Positions 25,978 through 35,090 of a stretch of 64,000 nucleotides of DNA are shown one piece after another. Position 1 is the stretch's first letter. Every line of letters begins with the position of its first letter. The DNA is from Pelobacter seleniigenes DSM 18267 (GTDB taxonomy: Bacteria; Desulfobacterota; Desulfuromonadia; Desulfuromonadales; Geopsychrobacteraceae), in the NCBI RefSeq assembly GCF_000711225.1, contig NZ_JOMG01000002.1:880501-944500 (forward strand), given 5' to 3'. The notes under the pieces were generated by a model. It was not told the DNA's origin. It saw only the letters and a list, made by a program, of their open reading frames with translations, and ran no database searches. Position numbers and translations under genes: made by a program.

Positions 25978-26235
25978 AGGTCGCGGGGTCGCGGCCCCGC
26001 TGCCGCCCTTCTTTTTGTCCAGGCCCACAAAAAGAAGGCAAAAAATGGCCTTTGATTGCTCGGGAGTTTCGTTTGTTCCGGGAATGAAATAGCTGCGCAT
26101 TGTTTAATGCTGATTCGGCAGGGTTGGTTACCGTTACATTTATGCACGGATCGTGGTCGCTACTGACCGCACCGTCGTCAAATGCGCCCGACGAGAAGCG
26201 AGGCTTCTCGTACTGGCGGAGGTAGGGGCTGCGGG
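25978..26235 (+). repeat. Structured dispersed repeat, copy A
   Basis: Three hairpins in order: GCGGGG/CCCCGC (25983-26000), a perfect 12-bp stem CCTTCTTTTTGT/ACAAAAAGAAGG (26007-26038) and ACGAGAAGC/GCTTCTCGT (26191-26211). The same order, with the link TTGATTGCTCGGGAGTTTCG, is at 57950-58200. A T-A pair in the 12-bp stem is A-T in copy B, a compensatory change. No protein frame is shared. Confidence 0.8.
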
Positions 26236-26690
26236 ATTGGTACGGTAGCCGAATTGATGCACCTTTTGTCTTTTCTCATTTGGAAGGCCGCTATTCACAT
26301 TGAAACGCAGCGCAATCTCCCCAGAGACTTCGTTGCCCCGCCAAAAGGCTTGCCTTTTTCGGGGCTCATGCTGCGCCGCTTCGGTTCCCACATAGCAATA
26401 TTTCTAAGGCGAGTGAGGTCTCCGTCTCAATCCCAGGCCACGAAGCCGCTCTCAGCGCGACCCACGATAAATCACAACAGAGCCGCTCATCCCGAGAAAT
26501 CAAAAGAGTTTTTTTTGCCTCCTTTTTATTTGCGATCAAAAAAAGGAGGTCGGCTGTCGGGCCGAGACCCGACGGTTTTGCTCGGTTACTTAGCCTGCCT
26601 ACTGGCGAAAGAAGATATCTCCTTCCCCCTTTGATGGGGGAAGGCCGGGATGGGGGTGAAACAACCTCCCCCACCACTGCAGACAAGTTG
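26236..26690. repeat. Repeat-rich tail of block A
   Basis: It holds another hairpin of the same design (CCTCCTTTTT ... AAAAAGGAGG, about 26517-26550), a TCGGG/CCCGA hairpin next to it and a REP-like unit with CCTTTGATGGGGGAAGG at 26611-26663. I see no gene. The block ends just before the promoter region of the small gene at 26732. Confidence 0.55.
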
Positions 26691-26731
26691 TGTATAATGT
26701 CCTCTCATCCGCAGAACAACAAGGAGTCCCC

Positions 26732-26971
26732 ATGAAGACCCTGTCCCAACACAATGATGCTGTCCTCGAAAAACGCAAGCAGGAACGGAAAAGAACCGGG
26801 CTGGCCTGCGATCAGTGCGGCCATGAGTTGCTCATCGACAATGCCCCGGCCAAACCGGTCCCCTATGACCCAGGCCTGATTCAGGTTCCGGTCAAATGCG
26901 ATGGCTGTGAAAAGGTGAAGTACATGTATATCCCGCGCACCGAGTGGGCCAGCATCCGCATTGCCGACTGA
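26732..26971 (+). CDS. Small zinc-ribbon-like hypothetical protein
   Basis: The start at 26732 is fixed by AAGGAG (79 residues). CDQCG (about residues 26-30) and CDGC (about residues 58-61) form a likely four-Cys zinc site. The rest is charged. I do not recognise the family. It converges on the large helicase gene. TTGTGTATAATGTCC just upstream contains a good -10 box (TATAAT, 26692-26697). Confidence 0.7.
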   Translation: MKTLSQHNDAVLEKRKQERKRTGLACDQCGHELLIDNAPAKPVPYDPGLIQVPVKCDGCEKVKYMYIPRTEWASIRIAD

Positions 26972-27032
26972 ATGGGTCCATTTTGAGGACTTTCGTCCCC
27001 CTGGGAATCCGCTTTTTATTGCCAACCTTTCA

Positions 27033-30000
27033 TCAGAGCAGCGACAACTGTTCAGCCGCGGGCTGCTGCTTCCGTTTGCTCTCCTGGTGGGTTTGGGCCA
27101 ACAACTCCAACTCAATCCGGTCCAGAAACGGGCTGCGCGGCAGCTGGTACTCTTTTCCAAGAAGAAAACGGCTGTCCGCGTGGGAGAGAAACAGGCGTTT
27201 TTTAGCGCGGGTCATTCCGACATAAAGCAGCCGTTGCTCCTCAGCCACATCAGCCCGCTGCGTTTCAAACAGCGCATAGGGGAGCAATCCCTGTTCGCAA
27301 CCGGGAATAAACACGGCATCGAATTCCAATCCCTTTGAAGCATGCAGGGTCATCAACGCCACGGCCTCGCTCCTGGAACTGTAATCATCGGCCGCCATCC
27401 CCAGCGCCAGGTAGTCAAGCAACCGTTGTGGTTGCGGATATTCGCCGCACAATTCCAGCAGCCGACGGATGGCGGGGTCTTCCAACAGGCTGGAGCCGTC
27501 CGCCCGGGCCGCGACCACAGCGGTGACCAGGTCACGCGAGTCGTTCAATTGCCCCCATTGCTGCAGTTGTTGTTCGCTGAGAGCGAAACGCTCCACAACC
27601 TGCCGGTGCAGAAATGGGTGGTCGGGCTGACGAACCGCCTGACATTGCTGCAGAATCGATTTGACCGGCTCACGGCGGAAAAACGGCGCTTCGCCGACCA
27701 CGCGGTATGGAATATGGTGATCCTGCAGCGCTTTCTCCAGCACCTCCATTTGTCGGCCCAGCCGGCAGAGGATGGCAATCTCCGCCAGGCCGCCGATTTC
27801 TCCCTGCGCATGGCCACTGGTCACGGCGGAATCAATGGAAAAAAAGCTCATGCCGCCCAGCAATTGCTCAATGGTGCGGGCTACGAATTCCGCCTCGCTC
27901 TTGTCACTGCGATGATGATCGATATTGATCTTGACCTGCGACGGCACTCCTGACAAAAAGCCCACCTCCGCAGATTCTCCCGGTTTGCGCAGAACATGGC
28001 CGGAGGCCCTGATCACCGGATCTGGGCAGCGGTAGCTTTGACTCAGCTGATAAACCGCGGCCTGCGGATAGTCCGTGGAAAACTGCTGGATGTACTGAAT
28101 ATCGGCTCCGCGAAATCCGTAGATCGCCTGATTGGGATCACCAATGGCAAACAGGTTGGAATCTGCGCACGGTGCCAGCTGACGGATCAAGGCGTACTGG
28201 ACGCGATTCACGTCCTGGTATTCGTCCACCAGCAGCCAGGAAAAACGTTTACGATACTGGTCAAGGAGTTCCGGCTCAGCAGCAAACAACTGTAAGGGCT
28301 GGTAAAGCAGGTCATCGAGATCGAACAGGTTCTGTTCGCGTAAGACCTCCTGCCAGTCCTTGAACCACGGCTCTTCCTGAGCGCCGGGCAGCTCAACCTG
28401 CAATTGTTTGACCTGGCTGATCAAGGCCAGCCGCTCTTTGAGCAGGTTTTTATCCCACCCCAGGTGATGGCGGGCGATGAGTTCCTTGTCCTCCTCATCA
28501 AGCAGAGAAAAATCCGCGCTGCGGCCGGTTTGAACCAGCTGGTCACGCAGAACCTGCAACCCAAAAGCATGGAAAGTGGCAACCGTGATTGCTTGGGCAA
28601 CAGGTCCCAGCAGCAGGTTGAGGCGTTCGCGCATCTCCTGCGCCGCCTTATTCGTAAAGGTGATGGCCAGAAGGCTCTCTGCCGGAGCGGTTCCACTGTC
28701 AATCAGCCGCTGGATGCGGTTGACCAGCACCCGGGTTTTGCCGGTCCCGGGACCGGCCAGGATCAGGGCCGGTCCTGCTGCGTGCTCCACCGCCGCCAGC
28801 TGTTCGGCATTAAAGACAAACTCCGCCGTCGGTTTGGCAACGGAAGCTGCCGGCTGCCCGGCAGCGGTTTCATTCTGTTCGTCCCGTTGTTCAACCAGCT
28901 GCCGGTACTCATTCAGGTCAAAGGTCAGCAGGGCGCGCTTGCGTTTGGCTGAGCCGTCGGCAGCCCCCATGAACAGGCTGTTTTGGGCGGAAAACCGCTC
29001 CTTTTCCCCGGCAGCAAAAACCCGGATACTGCCATACTCGCCGTCATATCCTTCCTGAATCAGTATCTCTCCGGCCCGCATCCGCCGCAAAGCTTCAGCC
29101 AACAGCGCATCCCCTTCGCGTTCAACGACATCCACAGGCAGGTCCATAAGAATGGAAAGCTCCGTTCCCCATTTGCGGATTGCCTCTTGATAGACCTGGC
29201 TGACCTTTTTGCTGTTTACCCCGACCCCCAGCAATTCCCCAAAAATCTCTTTGAGGGGAATCAGCGAATGAAAGGGTTTCCGGTTGGGGCGCTGCAGGAT
29301 ATCGGCCCGGTCGGACAGTTGCACCACCCGATTGGCCACACCGACGGTGACCGGTTTGCCGCAGTGCGGGCAAATTCCGTTGTTGCGCAAGGTGGCCACC
29401 GGATCGAGGCAGACCCCGCATTTACGGTGGCCGTCAAAATGATACTTCCCTTCCTGAGGGAAAAAGGAGATGGTGCCGAGAAATTCCTCCCCGCCGCTGG
29501 CAACGGCGCTACGGATGGCCGCGTAGCTCAGTTCGGTGGCCAGCAGATTGGCGTTGCGGCCCAGCTTTTCCGGCGAATGGGCATCGGAATTGGCCAGCAG
29601 GGTGAAATCATCCAGAAAGGAACACATCCAGTTGATGGCCGGGTCGGTGGACAGACCCATTTCCACGCCGGCCAACAGCGGGGCCAGCTCGCCAAAACAG
29701 GCGCGCAAACTGTCAAATCCTGATTTTGCCCCCAACACTGAAAACCACGGCGTCCAGATATGCGCCGGGATGAACATGATCTGCTCAGAGCTGTTCAGGC
29801 ACAGCTCAAACAGATCCTTTGAATCAAGGCCGAGAATGGGACGGCCATCCGCGGTGATATTGCCGATCCGCTCCAGTTTGTCCTGAATGGTCTCAACACT
29901 GGCAAAATCAGGGGCACAGACCAGGTTGTGGACCTTGCGGACCTGGCCGTCTTTTTTATAGATATTGCTGATTTCTCCACTGAGCAGAAAACGGACTTGA

Positions 30001-30263
30001 CCTTCAGGCGCCGGGCAGTCCTGTTCCTCGGGCACACCCCGATAAGCCGGTTTGAGTCGAAACAGTCCCGCCTCGGCCGGCTCCAGTTTCTCTTTCAACT
30101 CGGCCAGCCAGCCCGGATGGGTCAGGTCGCCGGTGCCGACCACATGAATCCCCTTGATACGAGCCCAGTAGTCCAGATATTCCGGGGTCAACTGTTTGCT
30201 GGTCGCGCGTGAATAATGAGAGTGGATGTGAAAATCGGCAACGATGGGTTTCTGCTGAGTCAT
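27033..30263 (-). CDS. Endonuclease Q-like PHP nuclease fused to UvrD/PcrA helicase
   Basis: The 1076-residue protein joins two DNA-repair enzymes. Residues about 1-400 match endonuclease Q: PHP metal ligands in ADFHIHSHYSRA, ANSDAHSPEKLGRN near residue 225, and a zinc finger CGVC...CPHC (about residues 282-300). EndoQ nicks 5' of deaminated bases and abasic sites. From about residue 480 a complete SF1A helicase follows: Walker A GPGTGKT (about 504), DEYQDVN, GDPNQAIYGFRGAD, LHASKGLEFDAVF and LLYVGMTRAKKRL. Fusion would let one polypeptide nick at a lesion and unwind the strand. It is a single minus-strand gene. Confidence 0.93.
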   Translation of the reverse strand: MTQQKPIVADFHIHSHYSRATSKQLTPEYLDYWARIKGIHVVGTGDLTHPGWLAELKEKLEPAEAGLFRLKPAYRGVPEEQDCPAPEGQVRFLLSGEISNIYKKDGQVRKVHNLVCAPDFASVETIQDKLERIGNITADGRPILGLDSKDLFELCLNSSEQIMFIPAHIWTPWFSVLGAKSGFDSLRACFGELAPLLAGVEMGLSTDPAINWMCSFLDDFTLLANSDAHSPEKLGRNANLLATELSYAAIRSAVASGGEEFLGTISFFPQEGKYHFDGHRKCGVCLDPVATLRNNGICPHCGKPVTVGVANRVVQLSDRADILQRPNRKPFHSLIPLKEIFGELLGVGVNSKKVSQVYQEAIRKWGTELSILMDLPVDVVEREGDALLAEALRRMRAGEILIQEGYDGEYGSIRVFAAGEKERFSAQNSLFMGAADGSAKRKRALLTFDLNEYRQLVEQRDEQNETAAGQPAASVAKPTAEFVFNAEQLAAVEHAAGPALILAGPGTGKTRVLVNRIQRLIDSGTAPAESLLAITFTNKAAQEMRERLNLLLGPVAQAITVATFHAFGLQVLRDQLVQTGRSADFSLLDEEDKELIARHHLGWDKNLLKERLALISQVKQLQVELPGAQEEPWFKDWQEVLREQNLFDLDDLLYQPLQLFAAEPELLDQYRKRFSWLLVDEYQDVNRVQYALIRQLAPCADSNLFAIGDPNQAIYGFRGADIQYIQQFSTDYPQAAVYQLSQSYRCPDPVIRASGHVLRKPGESAEVGFLSGVPSQVKINIDHHRSDKSEAEFVARTIEQLLGGMSFFSIDSAVTSGHAQGEIGGLAEIAILCRLGRQMEVLEKALQDHHIPYRVVGEAPFFRREPVKSILQQCQAVRQPDHPFLHRQVVERFALSEQQLQQWGQLNDSRDLVTAVVAARADGSSLLEDPAIRRLLELCGEYPQPQRLLDYLALGMAADDYSSRSEAVALMTLHASKGLEFDAVFIPGCEQGLLPYALFETQRADVAEEQRLLYVGMTRAKKRLFLSHADSRFLLGKEYQLPRSPFLDRIELELLAQTHQESKRKQQPAAEQLSLL

Positions 30264-30356
30264 GGAATACGGCTTTCGGGCTGGATGTAAAAAAATCGGT
30301 TATGCCGGAAAATTATTATTCAATGTTCACAGCACCCCTGTCAAACCACCGGGAGG

Positions 30357-31115
30357 TCAATGAAAAGCTTGCCAGAGAAAGGTCATCGCACCGACCAGCA
30401 CAATCCCCTCCATCAACCAGGCATGAACCCGGAGTGATATTTTCCCCAGACAATAGCGGGCCAGATAAGCTCCCGGAATCGTCGCGGCACCAACCAGCAG
30501 ACCGATGCAGAGCATCAGCAGGTCCAGGCTGGCAAAGCGGCCGAACAAAACGACTTTGACCGCACTCATGATCACGGCCAGAATCGCATCAGTGGCAATC
30601 AGTGCAGCACCCTGCACTCCAGCGGCCAGTAACAGGGAAATCAGGAACACCCCGGTCCCGGTCATTCCACCGTTGATCACGCCGAATAATCCGCCGGCGA
30701 AAATTTCTCCAGGTGCCCGCAGCTGAAAAGCGGCCCTCCGCAATCGTCTTCGCAAAGGAAGACTGAGCAACAAAAAGCAACCCAGGGCAAAAGCAATCCA
30801 ATCGGCTTTCAGGAGAGTATAGCCATAAGCCCCCAGTGCGCACCCCGGTAAACCAAACACCAGGAGACGACGCACATGATCCCACTTGATTGCCTCCCTG
30901 AAGGCCAGAGCCCGGCTTCCGTTATTTAACAGCATGGCAACCGCCATGACCGGAATAACATTCGCGACCCCGACAACCGGACTCAAGAAGACCGGCAGGA
31001 TCAAGCCGGTACCGAACCCCGAGATCCCCCCCATGACCGCAGCGGCAAAAGCGATAATACAGGTAAAAAGAAACTGCAGCAGATGTGTTTGTAAAAAAGG
31101 GAAAAAGGAATCCAT
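30357..31115 (-). CDS. TauE/SafE family membrane permease
   Basis: I choose the ATG at 31115 (252 residues); the longer frame begins at TTG 31145. About eight transmembrane helices are predicted, with GGISGFGTGLILPVFLSPVVG in the first repeat and GGLFGVINGGMTGTGVFLIS in the second, the typical duplicated TauE/SafE motif. Members export sulfite, sulfoacetate or other organosulfonates, or take up sulfur compounds. The substrate is not evident here. Confidence 0.88.
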   Translation of the reverse strand: MDSFFPFLQTHLLQFLFTCIIAFAAAVMGGISGFGTGLILPVFLSPVVGVANVIPVMAVAMLLNNGSRALAFREAIKWDHVRRLLVFGLPGCALGAYGYTLLKADWIAFALGCFLLLSLPLRRRLRRAAFQLRAPGEIFAGGLFGVINGGMTGTGVFLISLLLAAGVQGAALIATDAILAVIMSAVKVVLFGRFASLDLLMLCIGLLVGAATIPGAYLARYCLGKISLRVHAWLMEGIVLVGAMTFLWQAFH

Positions 31116-31331
31116 GGCCAACCCAACCGAAAAATCCGTTTGCAATGAACGGAACGCGCGCTAGTATAGCGCTGGCATTTATCTGCAACCAAAATAAATA
31201 TGCATGGATAAATTTTTATATGTATCAGGCGCGACGAAAAGCCGGCGGTCTGCTGCACGCGGCCGGATATCTCCGTCGTTGTCACAAAATTTGTTTTTGT
31301 AATAATTTTTTGTCAGGTTTAGAGGTGTTCC

Positions 31332-31715
31332 ATGATTCAGGCAGAGAGCCAAAATCAGGATTTTCTGACTTTCTTCACCAATGGTGAACAAGAAGGTATA
31401 GCAGACACCACCAGCGACAAAGGCGGCAGCAATCAAGGGTTTCGCCCGCACGATTTGCTGGAAGCGGCGCTGGCCAGCTGCATGAACATAACACTGCGCA
31501 TGACCGCCCAGCAGATGGGAATTGCTCTTTCCCAAGTCAGGGTTTCGGTTTCCCTTGATCGCAGTTCACCGGATCGCTCGACATTTGGTTACAGCGTTGT
31601 CTTTCCCGATTCCTTATCAGAACCGGAACAGCAGACCCTGCTGGCAGCAATAGAGAATTGCCCGGTTCGCAACACCTTGTCGAAGGGTCTTTGGTTTACC
31701 CCGATAGACGATTAA
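31332..31715 (+). CDS. OsmC family protein
   Basis: The 127-residue protein has both Cys of the OsmC/Ohr fold: Cys50 in ALASCMNITLRM and the second in ENCPVRNTLSKG near residue 110. OsmC and Ohr reduce organic hydroperoxides through this pair. The short form without the N-terminal extension is nearer YhfA-type OsmC. The next gene, a methyltransferase, begins 18 bases later, so they share a transcript. Confidence 0.9.
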   Translation: MIQAESQNQDFLTFFTNGEQEGIADTTSDKGGSNQGFRPHDLLEAALASCMNITLRMTAQQMGIALSQVRVSVSLDRSSPDRSTFGYSVVFPDSLSEPEQQTLLAAIENCPVRNTLSKGLWFTPIDD

Positions 31716-31733
31716 TTTTGACCGGAGAAGAAA

Positions 31734-32462
31734 ATGGCAACAGTCAAACAACATTATGAAGAGGTACTGGCGGACGTTTACGTCTGGATGTTTGGCGGTT
31801 TTTCCAACGCCCTTGCTCAAAACAGCGCTTTTCTCAGCCGGCATGACATCAAGCCGGTCTCTTCCGGGATCGCGATTGATCTCGGCGCGGGCTGCGGCTT
31901 TCAGTCCATCCCCCTGGCCCGGACAGGTTTTACGGTCACGGCCATCGATCATAGTCAAAAGCTGCTCAATCTACTAGCCGATCACGCCGATGACCTGAGC
32001 ATCACTATCATCAATGACGACCTGGTTCAGTTCGACCGGCACCTAACGACTTCGGCGGAACTGATCGTCTGCATGACCGATACCCTGCTGCATCTCGATT
32101 CCAAGGCAACGGTCTGCGAACTGTTCCGAAAAATTTTCACTGCATTGGAAAAAAACGGCCGCTTTATCGCTACATTTAGGGACCTGAGCTTTGAACTGTC
32201 AGCTCTTGAACGCTTTATCCCCGTCAAAAGTGACAACAGCAGCATCATGACCTGCTTTCTCGAATATGAACCGGAAACGGTCAAGGTCCACGACCTGGTT
32301 TATAAGAAGGAGAATGAGCAGTGGACATGCCACAAAAGCTTTTACCGCAAGCTCAGGCTATCCCCGGATTGGGTGCTTGAGCAGCTGTCCGGAGCCGGCT
32401 TCAAGTCCATCGAAATGAGCAACGATCAGGGTCTGATCAGTGTGATCGCAACCAAGAGATAA
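31734..32462 (+). CDS. Class I SAM-dependent methyltransferase
   Basis: The 242-residue protein has motif I DLGAGCGFQSIPLA (about residues 47-60) and the acidic residue after strand 2 (ITVTAIDHSQKLL), the Rossmann-type SAM site. Motif II is LIVCMTDTLLHL. The substrate cannot be read from the sequence. It follows the OsmC gene directly and is closed by a strong hairpin at 32467. Confidence 0.88.
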   Translation: MATVKQHYEEVLADVYVWMFGGFSNALAQNSAFLSRHDIKPVSSGIAIDLGAGCGFQSIPLARTGFTVTAIDHSQKLLNLLADHADDLSITIINDDLVQFDRHLTTSAELIVCMTDTLLHLDSKATVCELFRKIFTALEKNGRFIATFRDLSFELSALERFIPVKSDNSSIMTCFLEYEPETVKVHDLVYKKENEQWTCHKSFYRKLRLSPDWVLEQLSGAGFKSIEMSNDQGLISVIATKR

Positions 32463-32466
32463 GATC

Positions 32467-32506
32467 GCGGGCAGACACCGCTACCGGAGTGGCGGTGTCT
32501 GCCCGC
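32467..32506. terminator. Strong hairpin between convergent genes
   Basis: GCGGGCAGACACCGC pairs perfectly with GCGGTGTCTGCCCGC around a 10-base loop. It lies 5 bases after the methyltransferase stop and faces the lipoprotein gene, so it can end both transcripts, though no T run follows. Confidence 0.7.
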
Positions 32507-32554
32507 TGGCACAGTCCTCCCGGCTTTTGCCGGGCCCGTTTTACCACCGCGTGG

Positions 32555-34957
32555 TTACGGAGCGAACACCTCTATTTCTTTCATCCCGATCCAGGCCGTT
32601 TGTGCGTTGTGTCCAGTATAGCGCAGATAGCGGGCCGAAAACGGTACCGGGAAAGACAGGACAGGGTCGGTCGTCGTCAACCAAAGCCCGCTCTGCTGAT
32701 GTCGCGTCGTCCAATCCGTTCCATCAACGGAGGATTCAAGAGTCATCTCTTCGGTCTGCAGAACCCCCAGGACAACCTCACCGATGCTGTACTCAGCCCC
32801 CAGATCAACGACAAACTGGCAGCTGTTGTTGACGCCCTGATAGCTATACCACCAGGTATTGACGTCGCCATCGGTCACATATTCAGGAAGTCCCTGCTGG
32901 GTATTGGTCAGGGCGCTGACCGATTTATTCAAAGCCAGATTCGCGGTCTGAACGGGAGCCGCTTCTTTATAAATCAATTTATCGAAACCCGAGGCAACGA
33001 CGGTTCCCCCGTCATAATCCTCGTAATAAAAGGGGAATTCCGTCGCCGTCTCACCGGCCACCCCATAGAACCAGATTCGGACGCTCACGGCTTCGCCGCT
33101 GGACAGGGTCAGTTCGCCGGTCGCACTGTCATAGTTCAAGGTTCCGCTTTCTACCTGGGTCCCATCATTCCAGCTGTACTGATTGCCGGCGTACAGGGTC
33201 AGTTCTTCGCCAACGGTTGAGGCAACCGTATAAACCCCGCTGCCGATCGCTTCAGGAATGTCAGGCGGAAACATTTTTTCGCCCGCAACGTCAATGACGG
33301 TATCACCCTGAGAGGTCACCACGACGACGTTTCCATCATCCCCGTAAAAATACAGCTCACTGGTTTCATCCGCCGTCTCGATAACAACGGCATCATCCTC
33401 GGCAAAACGCCAGTCAGCGACGACCGGAGCGGTGTTATCGGCGTCAAACATATACAGGGTCGCCGTTCCTAAACCATTTTCGGCATCGTAAGCACCAAAG
33501 ACGACCCGCCCGCCGCAAAAATCCGTCGCTCCCAGACAATCGTCGTCATCAATCAAAAAGGTCCGCCCGGCCAGATCGCTACTGTCAAACTGACGGACTT
33601 TTGCCAGCGGTAGATTCATAACCCCGCTTCGTTCGTCCCCCAAAACCGGATCGGTCGTCATAAACCGCAGATACTCGGGCCACTCGCCGACCAGGGTCAG
33701 AGTATAGGCAGCACTGTCAGTATTATCAACCAACTGTACATCGTTGCCCGTTCGGGACCAGGTTCCCTGCTGTAGATCGACGACACCATCCTCAGCGGAT
33801 ATTGCCCTCCAGTCACCGGTTGCGGAGAAGTGCAGCACAGCTCCACCGAAAACATAAGAGCGATCCTGGAAGGTTTCATCCGTCAGAGAAATCTCGTTGC
33901 TGACCAGGCGAACACCCTGACTGCCGTCATTGGCCAGCATCACGTAGGAATCGGCGGCCAGGGGGAGCAGCTCGGCGGCCAGAAAATCGGCCGGAGTCAC
34001 GGCCGGATTGTCCAACCGGTGCAAGGCATAATTATAGGGGGCCAAAGCCAGGACAAAGCTGCCCAGTTGCTCGGCAATATCGTCAATGACCGGGAAATCA
34101 TAGCGATTGTTGATCAGATCCTCATAAAATTGCCCGGTCCACCAATAGAGAATAGCGGGGATGGTCGTTGCCAGATCATCCATGGTCAGCGCCGGCATTC
34201 CGGCGGCCCGTCCGGCCAGGTCCAAATCCGCGTCTTCGAGCATGCTCTTACTGCAGAGCAGTTCGACGGTGTCAAAGAGCAGTTGGGAAAAATCTTCGCT
34301 GTCCAGGGCGGCGGCAATACGCTCCGCAGTCAGCTCCCGGGGCGAAAAACGATTCATGAATTCCATGACGGAATAGGCGACGAAATCGGTGCGCAGCAGG
34401 GCGAGGTCGTCATCGGTCAGTTGGCCGGCGGAGAGGCCGGTTATGGCCGCCAGCGGGTCGCTGGACAGATCAGCCGGCTGCAATTGGGCGGCCCAAGGCA
34501 GCCCGGCATCGCTCAACAAGGTCAGCAGTTCATCGGCACTCAATCCCGCGGCCAATAAAGTGGTCAGCGGTGAAACAACCACCTGGCCAGCGTCCTCGGC
34601 ATTGATCTGGCGTTTCAGAATCAGGGTGAAGGGCAGGCCCTGATGAGTGCCGGGATCTTTCATCACCAGCGTACTGCCAATAGTGAGCGGCTCGGCAAAG
34701 CTGAAATAACCGTTTTCATCAGTGACGGTGGAGAGTTGTTCCCCCTCATCCTGAAGACCATTATTGTTCTTGTCCTCAAAAAAGAGCGCGCCGATGATGT
34801 AAGGGTCGACCGCCACCCCCGCGGTGACCGTGGAAAGGTTGGAATCCCCTTCGCCAGCACTGTCCCTGGTGTGGTTGTCATCACCGTCACACCCCAACAG
34901 TCCGGCCAACAACAACACCAGACCTAAAATAAACAACCTGTAACCCCTCTTCAGCAT
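32555..34957 (-). CDS. Large lipoprotein with SdrD-B-like and discoidin (F5/8 type C) domains
   Basis: I choose the ATG at 34957 (800 residues), with AAAGGAGAT upstream. A lipobox (LLLAGLLGC, Cys near residue 22) predicts membrane anchoring. Next comes a carboxypeptidase-like/SdrD-B segment (GALFFEDKNNNGLQDEGEQL, about residues 57-76), a helical central part and a beta-rich repeat region rich in Asp. The last 135 residues form a discoidin/F5-8C domain (ALNKSVSALT ... YVTDGDVNTWW ... RYLRYTG). Such domains bind sugars or surfaces. The gene diverges from a membrane LuxR regulator across an operator-like palindrome. Confidence 0.85.
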   Translation of the reverse strand: MLKRGYRLFILGLVLLLAGLLGCDGDDNHTRDSAGEGDSNLSTVTAGVAVDPYIIGALFFEDKNNNGLQDEGEQLSTVTDENGYFSFAEPLTIGSTLVMKDPGTHQGLPFTLILKRQINAEDAGQVVVSPLTTLLAAGLSADELLTLLSDAGLPWAAQLQPADLSSDPLAAITGLSAGQLTDDDLALLRTDFVAYSVMEFMNRFSPRELTAERIAAALDSEDFSQLLFDTVELLCSKSMLEDADLDLAGRAAGMPALTMDDLATTIPAILYWWTGQFYEDLINNRYDFPVIDDIAEQLGSFVLALAPYNYALHRLDNPAVTPADFLAAELLPLAADSYVMLANDGSQGVRLVSNEISLTDETFQDRSYVFGGAVLHFSATGDWRAISAEDGVVDLQQGTWSRTGNDVQLVDNTDSAAYTLTLVGEWPEYLRFMTTDPVLGDERSGVMNLPLAKVRQFDSSDLAGRTFLIDDDDCLGATDFCGGRVVFGAYDAENGLGTATLYMFDADNTAPVVADWRFAEDDAVVIETADETSELYFYGDDGNVVVVTSQGDTVIDVAGEKMFPPDIPEAIGSGVYTVASTVGEELTLYAGNQYSWNDGTQVESGTLNYDSATGELTLSSGEAVSVRIWFYGVAGETATEFPFYYEDYDGGTVVASGFDKLIYKEAAPVQTANLALNKSVSALTNTQQGLPEYVTDGDVNTWWYSYQGVNNSCQFVVDLGAEYSIGEVVLGVLQTEEMTLESSVDGTDWTTRHQQSGLWLTTTDPVLSFPVPFSARYLRYTGHNAQTAWIGMKEIEVFAP

Positions 34958-35024
34958 GTTCAGATCTCCTTTCACCTGTCGGTTTTGTATTGAGACCTAA
35001 ACAAACATTAATATAGGGGAAAAT

Positions 35025-35047
35025 AAAGTCGACTTTTTGTCAACTTT
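35025..35047. promoter_or_regulatory. Operator-like inverted repeat between divergent genes
   Basis: AAAGTCGAC and GTCAACTTT form a 9-5-9 inverted repeat with one mismatch around TTTTT. It lies between the lipoprotein gene and the LuxR regulator, 68 and 44 bases from their starts. A dimeric HTH protein, probably the adjacent regulator, is a reasonable ligand (inference). Confidence 0.55.
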
Positions 35048-35090
35048 CCACTAAAAAAGACAGAAAAATACTGAATATACATCAACCACG

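Noticed and set aside
24528-26690. CRISPR array in the repeat-rich gaps
   Set aside because: The repeats are not evenly spaced, there are no spacers of constant length and no cas genes are near.
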